Shown one piece after another: positions 26,755 through 34,133 of a stretch of DNA of 64,000 bases. The position numbers and the translations under genes are program-made. Source of the stretch: Armatimonadota bacterium (GTDB lineage: Bacteria > Armatimonadota > Fimbriimonadia > Fimbriimonadales > Fimbriimonadaceae); assembly GCA_018268255.1 (NCBI GenBank), contig JAFDWX010000008.1, forward strand, positions 153,269-217,268. The letters run 5' to 3'. The notes under the pieces are model-generated. The model was given only the letters and a program-made list of their open reading frames with translations, had not been told where the DNA came from and ran no database searches. Each line of letters begins with the position of its first letter. The stretch's first letter is position 1.

Positions 26755-28353
26755 ATGAATAATACACGCAGAGTTACAGCCACTTTATCGATGTCGTTTG
26801 TAGCGACGCTCTCGTGGGGGCAGATCCATGTGTCGCCCTGCGGCGACGATGCTACTGGCACCGGTGCGAACTGGCAGAGTGCCTACGCCAGTATCCAGAA
26901 GGCAACCTCGGTCGCTAGCGCCGGAAACAAGATATGGGTTGCTCGTGGAACTTACCAGGGCACCGTTGTGGTGCCAAGTGGCGTGACCCTGATCGGTGGA
27001 TTCAAAGGCACGGAAACTGCGCTGAGCCAGCGAATTCCGCATCGATATCCCACGATTATCGATGGTGGCAATACGACTCGATGCGTCGATCTAGTTGGCG
27101 GAACGCTTGGCCAGCGGACAACCCTTGTGGATTTCATTGTTCAGAACGGTTCGGGAATTCCAGCCGGATTGAGAACTCTCAGTTCAAGCGTAGTGGAGAT
27201 TAGGGATTGCGTCTTCCTGAACAATACGGCCCAAAGTCCGGGAGCAAGTTTCATACAAGCTGGCGGAATTGGCGCCCAGGGCGGTACAGACAGTCGCATT
27301 ATTCAGAATTATTTCGATACCAATGTTGTTGTAGCCAAGAGCGGACAATCGGCGGTGGGTGGAGCGATCAGCACGCAGGGTGGAGCTCACTATATTGAAG
27401 GGAACGTGTTCTATAAAAATGCCCTCACTAACACTGGCACAGGTGTTATCGGGGATGGCGGCGCGATACGGTTCGGAGCTGGAGCCAGCCCTGGGATCGC
27501 CACGGTAACAGCCAACACATTTATGTTCAATTCGGCAAGCGTGGGTGGGTGTATCTCGTTGCCAGCCCAAACCGTGGCAGCAATCGACATGGATAATAAC
27601 ATTTACCTTCAGAATTCTTCAGGGGTCTATACACCAGGAAACATCAATTCTCTTACATCGATCCGGGAGGTGGCTTGGAATACGGGAATAGCCTTTACCG
27701 GCTTCACCAGCAATACCCCGATTGTGAGCGATCCCTTTATAGTGAATGCGAACTCTGGGGACTTCCACCTCGGTCGCAACACGCCCCTTTTTGGTGCATC
27801 AAACGCGACATACTGCCAATCGAATGTTGACTATGACCAAGATCCGAGATTTGTTGGATTTGGCTGGGAACGTGGTGCAGACGAGATGCCGTTGACCTCA
27901 CTAACGGGCATTAAGTTCATCCAGGGAGTGGTAACAATCCCTGGCTTTACCGGCAGCCTTCGCGGGTATCCGGTCACCGTAACAAACTTGTCGACTTCGA
28001 CGGTTCACAACGTGAATCTGGATCACAGAGGCAACTTCCTAGTCTACGATTTCGGCGGGCCGGTGACGTTCAACATTTCCATCAAAGGCTACAACACCCT
28101 GAGCCACGTCATAACTAATTTAACGATTCCAACGAATGGCGCTACTCAGGTAACTGCAAGTTTGTGTTCTGGAGATATCGATGGCGACGACACGGTTTCA
28201 ATTTTTGACTATGCTGAGCTTTCAACATCTTTTGGCAAGTTGGTTTGTGATCCCACTTGCAATGACGCGGCGGATCTTGATGGAGACGGGGAGGTAACGA
28301 TTTTCGATTACTTGATCCTCAGCACCAACTTTGACATGCAGGGACCCTGCTGA
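26755..28353 (+). CDS. Secreted beta-helix protein with dockerin-like C-terminus
   Basis: The 532-residue protein starts with a signal peptide (to about Gln23). It has a DUF1565-like opening, WQSAYASIQKATSVASAGNKIWVARGTYQGTVVVPSGVTLIGGF. Beta-helix rungs rich in Asn follow (IIQNYFDTNVVV, IEGNVFYKNAL, VTANTFMFNSA), then a beta-sandwich segment (IKFIQGVVTIPGFTG to LTIPTNGATQVTASL). The end carries two Ca-loops, IDGDDTVSIFDYAELSTSFG and LDGDGEVTIFDYLILSTNFD. The Cys-containing linker between the loops (VCDPTC) is unlike the other dockerin proteins here. The ATG at 26751 runs into a stop, so 26755 is the start. Confidence 0.85.
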   Translation: MNNTRRVTATLSMSFVATLSWGQIHVSPCGDDATGTGANWQSAYASIQKATSVASAGNKIWVARGTYQGTVVVPSGVTLIGGFKGTETALSQRIPHRYPTIIDGGNTTRCVDLVGGTLGQRTTLVDFIVQNGSGIPAGLRTLSSSVVEIRDCVFLNNTAQSPGASFIQAGGIGAQGGTDSRIIQNYFDTNVVVAKSGQSAVGGAISTQGGAHYIEGNVFYKNALTNTGTGVIGDGGAIRFGAGASPGIATVTANTFMFNSASVGGCISLPAQTVAAIDMDNNIYLQNSSGVYTPGNINSLTSIREVAWNTGIAFTGFTSNTPIVSDPFIVNANSGDFHLGRNTPLFGASNATYCQSNVDYDQDPRFVGFGWERGADEMPLTSLTGIKFIQGVVTIPGFTGSLRGYPVTVTNLSTSTVHNVNLDHRGNFLVYDFGGPVTFNISIKGYNTLSHVITNLTIPTNGATQVTASLCSGDIDGDDTVSIFDYAELSTSFGKLVCDPTCNDAADLDGDGEVTIFDYLILSTNFDMQGPC

Positions 28354-28724
28354 AGTCTGATGGACTGACCTTTTTTTCTCGTTTGGTGTTTGGAAAAAAG
28401 CTTGGCGGGGATCCGGGTTGGATCCCTCCGCGAGTTCTTACTTTCTTTGGCCAAGAAGGAATGCACCCAAGGCCTAGAAAGTTGATCGTGGCAGATACCT
28501 GGGGGGACTGAATAGTATTCAACTCGCTGACACCAGCAAAGGGTGAAATTGACTATCGCCAGAACCCTTCTCATCTGGCTGATGGTCTGACACTTCTCCT
28601 TCGCTCGCAGTACTCACCCAGAATCTCCATCAGCTTTGCAAGCACTCCAACCGATACTCGTGGGTTGGGAGTCCCACGTGCCATCTTTTCCTAACGAAAT
28701 CAGGATGACAAAGTCGGAAAGTTG
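28354..28724. other. Intergenic region before the lectin-dockerin gene
   Basis: The stretch contains a T7 run at about 28370-28377 just after the 26755 gene, without a strong stem. It also holds the inverted repeat GGGATCC/GGATCCC within outer GCGG/CCGC arms around 28405-28433. A 37-codon minus-strand frame is listed separately. Nothing else is recognisable. Confidence 0.3.
28571..28684 (-). CDS. Possible small protein (37 aa), unsupported function
   Basis: An ATG at 28684, preceded by AGGAAAAG, opens a 37-codon frame ending at a TGA at 28571. It encodes MARGTPNPRVSVGVLAKLME, a potential helix, and a basic tail. It lies alone in the roughly 400-bp gap, opposite in strand to its neighbours. 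It could be a small gene, a remnant of a larger one, or chance. Confidence 0.2.
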   Translation of the reverse strand: MARGTPNPRVSVGVLAKLMEILGEYCERRRSVRPSAR

Positions 28725-28753
28725 TTGGAGAATTTGCCCTGAGCATATATAAT
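28725..28753 (+). promoter_or_regulatory. Promoter TTGGAG-17-TATAAT, leaderless for 28761
   Basis: TATAAT at 28748-28753 is a perfect -10 hexamer, with TTGGAG at 28725-28730 at 17-bp spacing. Seven nucleotides later a GTG at 28761 is in frame with the downstream protein. The ATG at 28752 lies inside the hexamer itself and would not be transcribed. Confidence 0.6.
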
Positions 28754-28760
28754 GGGCGGA

Positions 28761-30677
28761 GTGCGCAACGGTTTTTTTGTCAAATGGCTGTCTGTAAGTG
28801 TGGCTGTAACGTGTGCTGTGACGGCCCATTGCCAATTCCAAGTTATTGATCTGTCCTCGGCATACAACGAGTCGTACCTTGTTTGTGCAGACCGTGGATA
28901 TCAAGGTGGCACTGTTGTGGCTACATCCTCAAGTCCTTACAACCGGGCTTCTTTGTGGCATGGCAGTGCCGCAAGCAGGGTCGACTTAAACCCTTCTGGG
29001 TACACCTCGTGTGGCGTACACGATATCGGCTCGGGAACTCAGGTTGGGTTCGGCTACACTTCGGAGAATGGGCCGGTTCATGCCATGCTATGGGCCGGAT
29101 CGGCGGCTAGCGCAGTTGACTTAAATCCCTCTAACGCCCCTGGCAGTTCCGCCTATTGCGTGGATGGCAGCACCCAAGGCGGTTTCTACTATTTACCCAG
29201 TGGAGAGTTTCATGCAGTCATTTGGCACGGCAGTGCTGGAAGCGCAATAGATCTTAACCCAGCAGGCATCACCCAAAGTCTCGTCAATACGGCGGCTGAT
29301 GGATTTCAATTTGGTTACGGATCGGGGCCAGTGACAAGCAATTACTTGCACGCCCTGATGTGGAGAGGAACTGCGAAGTCCGCGACGGACCTCCACCCAA
29401 ATGGTTACCTCATGAGCGAAGTTCAAGGTGCAAGTCATGGCGTTCAAGTGGGATATGCCTTATCTGGAAACCAATATCGTGCGATGCTTTGGCGTGGATC
29501 AAAGTCGTCATATGTGGATCTCAATCCCATAGGGATCACCTCAAGCTTTGCGACCGACTGTTCCGCCAACCTTCAAGTGGGCTACGGATATGGGCCTGCA
29601 ACAGGCAACATTACTCATGCGTTTTTTTGGCGAGGTACGGCTGCTTCTGCGTTCGACCTTCACTCTCTATTGCCGCCGCAGTATGTGACAAGTTCAGCCA
29701 TTGGTTGCGATGACCAAGGCAATATCGTGGGAAGGGCAACCGACTCTACCGGCAGTTCCCATGCAGTTATCTGGAAGCCGATCCTGACGTACTATGGCAT
29801 TACGCAAAAGTGGTTCCAACCCGTGAGATTTCCCGCGGGTATTTATTGGCAAGAATCCCAAAACTATGCGGTTTTGCAGGGAGGCTACTTAGCTTGCCCC
29901 AGTAACGCGTTGGAGAATGAGGCAGTTTACAACCTCGTGGCCGATCTTTCTTTTTGGAGCGACCCTGGCGTCGGAGACCTTCGCATCGGTCCGTGGTTGG
30001 GTGGATACCATGACTATAACCAACCTTGGAAATGGGTAAATGGCAGTACGTTTGGTTACACCAATTGGTATCCCGGTCAACCGGATTACTATTTGGGCGC
30101 CTACCAAAAGCTTGGATACTATGACGGCGCCCAGTGGGAAGATCTCCCGGGCACGCCACTCACAAGCTACGGTCCTCCCAAGGGTTTTGTCATCGAATAT
30201 GATCGCGCCCCGGTGACGGGTGTCGTCAATCTGGAGGACCTCGTCGGTGATTCAGACGGGCACAAGATGACCGTAGAGACGATCCAAAATGGATCCGTCG
30301 TTGGAACGCAACAGGTTACTATTCAGTCTGGTGGCTACTATCGATTTACTCCCCCGATTAGCGGCCAAGTCACCTTTAGGCTTAAACCGAAGCATTGGCT
30401 GGGTCGGTTGTCTGCTCCGATGACGGTGGGAACCACTCCTGTTTACGATGTGGATTCCACTTTCTTAAATGGAGACTTGGACGGTGACAATTCCGTTACA
30501 GTGTTCGATTATCTGGTCCTAAGTGACTATTTCGATGCAGCAGAGGGTGACTTGAACTGGGGATCCGTGGGATCAAACGGCTTTGCTCCAAAGGATGCCG
30601 ATTTGGACGATGATGGATCAGTGACCGTGTTCGACTACCTGATCATCAGCAAGAATTTCGACTTGTTTGGGGAGTAG
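28761..30677 (+). CDS. Secreted repeat protein with C-type-lectin-like and dockerin-like domains
   Basis: I choose GTG 28761 as start because the only upstream ATG (28752) is inside the -10 box. The signal peptide ends near TAHCQF. About six repeats of roughly 50 residues with the pattern A-x-LW-x-GSAAS-A-x-DLNPSG...VGYG follow (HAF-like repeats). From about residue 360 a C-type-lectin-like domain appears: WQESQNYAVLQGGYLACP, ENEAVYNLV, LRIGPWLGGY, GYTNWYPGQPDY and QWEDL. Then come the beta-sandwich linker and two Ca-loops with VTVFDYL. It is probably an extracellular glycan-binding protein. Confidence 0.82.
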   Translation: MRNGFFVKWLSVSVAVTCAVTAHCQFQVIDLSSAYNESYLVCADRGYQGGTVVATSSSPYNRASLWHGSAASRVDLNPSGYTSCGVHDIGSGTQVGFGYTSENGPVHAMLWAGSAASAVDLNPSNAPGSSAYCVDGSTQGGFYYLPSGEFHAVIWHGSAGSAIDLNPAGITQSLVNTAADGFQFGYGSGPVTSNYLHALMWRGTAKSATDLHPNGYLMSEVQGASHGVQVGYALSGNQYRAMLWRGSKSSYVDLNPIGITSSFATDCSANLQVGYGYGPATGNITHAFFWRGTAASAFDLHSLLPPQYVTSSAIGCDDQGNIVGRATDSTGSSHAVIWKPILTYYGITQKWFQPVRFPAGIYWQESQNYAVLQGGYLACPSNALENEAVYNLVADLSFWSDPGVGDLRIGPWLGGYHDYNQPWKWVNGSTFGYTNWYPGQPDYYLGAYQKLGYYDGAQWEDLPGTPLTSYGPPKGFVIEYDRAPVTGVVNLEDLVGDSDGHKMTVETIQNGSVVGTQQVTIQSGGYYRFTPPISGQVTFRLKPKHWLGRLSAPMTVGTTPVYDVDSTFLNGDLDGDNSVTVFDYLVLSDYFDAAEGDLNWGSVGSNGFAPKDADLDDDGSVTVFDYLIISKNFDLFGE

Positions 30678-30745
30678 ACAAGCCAAGTATCCGTAAGGAC
30701 CCTTACTTCGGGGGATTGTCTCTCGATACAAGGAGTGGTCGTCCC

Positions 30746-31312
30746 TCAGTCAACAACCGAGACTTTGGTAACCCGGTCGCCGAGTTTGATCTTGTCCAAG
30801 ACATCCAAACCCTCGGTGACCTGGCCAAATACGGTGTAAGTTCCGTCCAGAAATCCGTGGTCGGCTAGCATGATGTAGAACTGACTGTCGCCCGAGTTCT
30901 TATCATCCGGCAGGTGGGCCAATCCCACAGCCCCGCGCCGGTGTTTGAATCCAGAATCCTCGTACGGGACCTTGGTGCCGCTTCCACCCTTGCCCATTTC
31001 CGGGTCGTCCAGTTTCCCATTCCGGCTATTAGGATCACCGACTTGAACGAGGAACGGACGGGGCTCGCGGACGACGCGGAAAAACTTCTGCCCATCATAA
31101 AAACCCTTCGCTGCAAGATCCGCAATGTGACCCGAGGCCTTGGGAGCCTCTTTGGTGTGCAGCTCGATAACAATGCGCCCACGCCCTTCAATATCCACGA
31201 CGATGCGCTTCGAATCTGCTTCGGAACGGGCAAACACGACCGGTGCCACTAGGGACAAAGCCAGCCCACAGGTGATGCCTATCTTCAATAGTCGTGTGCG
31301 CATGATGTTCAC
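30746..31312 (-). CDS. Exported cyclophilin-type peptidyl-prolyl isomerase
   Basis: The protein has a signal peptide (MRTRLLKIGITCGLALSLVAPVVFA) and a cyclophilin domain: GRIVIELHTKEAPKASGHIADLAAKGFYDGQKFFRVV, then VGLAHLPDDKNSGDSQFYIML, DHGFLDGTYTVFGQV. It would assist folding of exported proteins. The open frame begins at GTG 31312. The ATG at 31303 is a better start, because TAAAGT at 31311-31316 on the same strand would be a -10 box seven nucleotides before it. Confidence 0.93.
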   Translation of the reverse strand: MNIMRTRLLKIGITCGLALSLVAPVVFARSEADSKRIVVDIEGRGRIVIELHTKEAPKASGHIADLAAKGFYDGQKFFRVVREPRPFLVQVGDPNSRNGKLDDPEMGKGGSGTKVPYEDSGFKHRRGAVGLAHLPDDKNSGDSQFYIMLADHGFLDGTYTVFGQVTEGLDVLDKIKLGDRVTKVSVVD

Positions 31313-31369
31313 TTTATTTCTTGACGAAGGTCGGGTGCAATCGTCACGGTCTATTATCGGCTGGTGAAA

Positions 31370-31924
31370 TTAATCTGGTAATGCTCGCCCGAATCCATCG
31401 ATTCGAGTCGTGCCACACAAGATGGCGATGCCGTCGATGAGCGACCAAATATAGCCAATACCGCACATCAGAACAAGGACCAACTGTAGAAACCCGATCC
31501 CGTAGTATCCCAAGTAAATTCGTCCGATTCCCGGCACAAGCAACTGAAGAATGCCACCCGCAATTCGGCTTCGGTCGCTTCTCGGCAAGTACTGAAGCGC
31601 ATACATCTGCGGATTCGCCATGAGGGGGCGGTTCAAATGAGGCGCGGGCATCATCGGAGAAGGCGTGGGTGGAGATACCATTGGTGGGGGAGACTGCCCA
31701 GGCAAGGGAGGCGGCAAAAGGTCTTGCGAGAGGCCCGAGAAGGACGGAGCGAGCTCCGGCGCGTTTCGAGCCATAACCCACGTGCTGAACGTGGATTTCC
31801 AGACGTAAGTCTCGGGCTCCACCACTCGATCGCGGACCAGTTCTTGAATTTGATCCAGCGTCAGCGGCCCAAGTTGGCCGTAAGTGCCAACGTAGAACCA
31901 TTCCGCTTGCTTATGCTGGTCCAT
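31370..31924 (-). CDS. GYF_2 (DUF4339) and TM2-domain membrane protein
   Basis: Residues 8-55 form a GYF_2/DUF4339 module (WFYVGTYGQLGPLTLDQIQELVRDRVV ... VWKSTFSTWVMA). Residues about 60-110 are a Pro-rich linker. Residues about 120-175 are a TM2 domain with two helices (GILQLLVPGIGRIYLGYYGIGFLQLVLVLMCGIGYIWSLIDGIAIL). GYF_2 modules bind proline-rich peptides. The linker could be an internal or shared ligand. Function is unknown. Confidence 0.85.
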   Translation of the reverse strand: MDQHKQAEWFYVGTYGQLGPLTLDQIQELVRDRVVEPETYVWKSTFSTWVMARNAPELAPSFSGLSQDLLPPPLPGQSPPPMVSPPTPSPMMPAPHLNRPLMANPQMYALQYLPRSDRSRIAGGILQLLVPGIGRIYLGYYGIGFLQLVLVLMCGIGYIWSLIDGIAILCGTTRIDGFGRALPD

Positions 31925-32021
31925 GAAATCTTCCCCTAGAGTCTAACGCAGTGCATATTCGCACTAGGACTGTAGTCCCGTGCAAATAATACGGTATTCA
32001 ACAAGAATTCGGTTGACAAAG

Positions 32022-32093
32022 ATGCGGGGCCTGGGCCCAATGCCTATCCCTCGCTCCTCGCTTCGCAAGGAGCTCTGCCCCCAGACCCCGCAT
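32022..32093. repeat. Nested-hairpin intergenic element, copy 2
   Basis: Outer arms ATGCGGGGCCTGGG (32022-32035) and CCCAGACCCCGCAT (32080-32093) pair over 14 positions with one mismatch. The inner stem GCTCCT/AGGAGC spans 32053-32073. The linkers CCCAATGCCTATCCCTC and TCTGCCC match those of the copies at 8302 and 52533 far better than the stems do. It lies between two divergent genes, so it cannot be only a terminator. Confidence 0.7.
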
Positions 32094-32116
32094 TGGGGCG
32101 ACGGTAACATGCACCC

Positions 32117-32647
32117 ATGATCGACGATTTGGACATTTTGCCGAGCCTGGATCCCCAAATTGCCGTACTTAGGGGAGCACTCATCGACAGCACGCGTGAA
32201 TGGCGACAAAATCTGGGCCGCGTGAGTCAAGATGCCGTGGTATGGCAGTGCTTTCCTGATGGCCCTTCGATCGGAGGTCTTTTGTTGCACCTGATCGATG
32301 TGGAGCAATGGTGGATTCAAGAGGTGGCCGCGGGGAAGGAACTCGACGCTGAACACGCGGCGACCGTCTTCAACAACGGACTGAACCAGTACAAACCATT
32401 TTGGCCCGCTCCGCCGAAAAAGCCGTTGAGCTGGTTTCTCCAGTTGCACGACGAGACGCGGGTACGGGTACTGGCTTTGATTGAATCGGAGATCGATGCC
32501 TCGCGCATGGTGCAACGCCGTCGGATGGGCCAGTTCAGCCACCGGTGGATCCTGTCGCACGTCGTCCAGCACGATAGCTACACTGGCGGGCAGGCTGTCT
32601 TGCTCAACGAAATGTACAAGAGGCTGCGTCGCGGATCGAAGCCGTGA
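32117..32647 (+). CDS. DinB-family protein (DUF664-like)
   Basis: The 176-residue protein contains SIGGLLLHLIDVEQWW with the first metal His, and HVVQHDSYTGGQAVLLNEMY with a His pair, the typical DinB_2/DUF664 helix ends. These four-helix proteins bind a divalent metal and often use a thiol cofactor; the substrate is unknown. TAACAT at 32105-32110, 6 nt upstream of the ATG, is a possible -10 box. It is unlike the DinB protein at 8481 in detail. Confidence 0.83.
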   Translation: MIDDLDILPSLDPQIAVLRGALIDSTREWRQNLGRVSQDAVVWQCFPDGPSIGGLLLHLIDVEQWWIQEVAAGKELDAEHAATVFNNGLNQYKPFWPAPPKKPLSWFLQLHDETRVRVLALIESEIDASRMVQRRRMGQFSHRWILSHVVQHDSYTGGQAVLLNEMYKRLRRGSKP

Positions 32648-32687
32648 GGTAACCAACCGAGATCGGCTTCGCCGGTATAAAGAGAGC

Positions 32688-34133
32688 ATGGGAAGCATCA
32701 CCGTGGGCCTTGATATTGGCACCTCATCCGTCAAGGGCGTCTTGCGCGATAACGATCTCGGAGTGGTCCTTGCCGAGGCGCAGTCGCCGGCCGACCGGGA
32801 ACTTCCCATCGACTCTCCACTGCAGGGTTGGGCCGAGCAAGATCCGTGGATGTGGTGGGATCACACGCTTAATGTGTTGGCCCTGCTCAAAACTCTTGCA
32901 CCAGATGCATTCGCTGCTGTCAGTGGGATTGGAATTGCCTACCAGATGCATGGGCTCTGCCTTCTGGACGAAGACCTGTCCCCGGTGCGGCCGGCCATCA
33001 TCTGGTGCGATAGCCGCGCCGTTGGATCGGGCGAGAAGATGGCCCAAGAACTCGGGACCGAGCACTGCACCAAACACCTAGGTACCTTGCCAGGGAACTT
33101 CACCGCAGCCAAACTCAGGTGGGTGGCCGATCACGAATCGGAGGTGCTTCGCAACGCGAAACATGCGGTGCTTCCCGGAGACTTCGTTGCAGCGCAACTC
33201 ACCGGGCTGGCACAAACTAGCGAAACAGGGCTCAGCGAAATGGCTCTGTGGGATTTCGCCAATTCGGATCTCGATCACTTGGCTTGGGAGCGGACACTCG
33301 CACCCGTAACCCTCAAACCCCAGCATCAAAACTGCTTTGCGTCGACGCCGATTTCCCCGGAGCTGGCTGAAGAAATGGGACTTCCCAAAGGCTGCACAGT
33401 GTGTTATCGCGCGGGTGACCAGCCCAATAACGCTCTCGCGATGGGCGCCCTTGCTCCTGGTGACGTAGCAGCTACGGCAGGGACATCGGGCGTTCTTTAT
33501 CAGATCTCCAACGGGCTTGCACCGACAATACCGTCAGGATACAACCAGTTTTTACACGTTAACGGTCTTGTGGGTCTACTGCTCTGCATCAATGGAACGG
33601 GCTCTGCCTATCGATGGATCCGAGAACTTGTGGGTGATTCGATATCCAATGAAGAATTGAACGGGCTAGCCGTTAGCGGTAACTCGAACGGTGTTCGATT
33701 CTATCCTTGGGGAAACGGCGCGGAACGCCTCCTTAATAACAGGAATCCTGGGGCGAGCCTCGTCGGTCTAGATTTTGCGCGTCATTCCAAAGCCGATGTC
33801 GTAAGAGCCGTTGTAGAAGGCATCATCTTTGCTTTCAAACTCGGCCAGGAGCAGATGGGAGCTGTTGGTCGGATTCGAGCAGGAAACGCGAACATGTTTA
33901 AGAGCGAACTTTTCTGCAAACTGGTCGCCTCGACCCTCGGAGCAACCGTAGACCTCATCGAAAGTTCAGGAGCGGTCGGTGCGGCAATCGGAGCAGCGTA
34001 TGGCACAGATCAATCCAGATCATTGGAGGAATACTGTGGAACTCTGGAAATTACGAAGACTTTCACGCCCGAAATGTCGCTCGCACGCGAAATGGAAGCG
34101 CATTATGTCCATTGGAAATCAGGTTTGCCCTAA
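32688..34133 (+). CDS. xylB: FGGY-family sugar kinase, probable xylulokinase
   Basis: I place the start at the ATG at 32688 (MGSITVGLDIGTSSVKGVL); the open frame extends further upstream through unrelated sequence. Motifs include the phosphate-1 loop DIGTSSVKG, GIAYQMHGLCLLD, PAIIWCDSRA, the catalytic Asp in YRAGDQPNNALAMGAL, and TAGTSGV. The protein has 481 residues, the usual length for xylulokinase, which phosphorylates D-xylulose. A related pentulose kinase specificity cannot be excluded. TATAAA at 32676-32681 lies six bases before the ATG. Confidence 0.88.
   Translation: MGSITVGLDIGTSSVKGVLRDNDLGVVLAEAQSPADRELPIDSPLQGWAEQDPWMWWDHTLNVLALLKTLAPDAFAAVSGIGIAYQMHGLCLLDEDLSPVRPAIIWCDSRAVGSGEKMAQELGTEHCTKHLGTLPGNFTAAKLRWVADHESEVLRNAKHAVLPGDFVAAQLTGLAQTSETGLSEMALWDFANSDLDHLAWERTLAPVTLKPQHQNCFASTPISPELAEEMGLPKGCTVCYRAGDQPNNALAMGALAPGDVAATAGTSGVLYQISNGLAPTIPSGYNQFLHVNGLVGLLLCINGTGSAYRWIRELVGDSISNEELNGLAVSGNSNGVRFYPWGNGAERLLNNRNPGASLVGLDFARHSKADVVRAVVEGIIFAFKLGQEQMGAVGRIRAGNANMFKSELFCKLVASTLGATVDLIESSGAVGAAIGAAYGTDQSRSLEEYCGTLEITKTFTPEMSLAREMEAHYVHWKSGLP

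Noticed and set aside
32481-32687. N-terminal extension of the xylulokinase frame
   Set aside because: The extension overlaps the DinB gene in another frame, is low-complexity, and precedes the conserved N-terminal DIGTSSVKG motif region by 70 residues.
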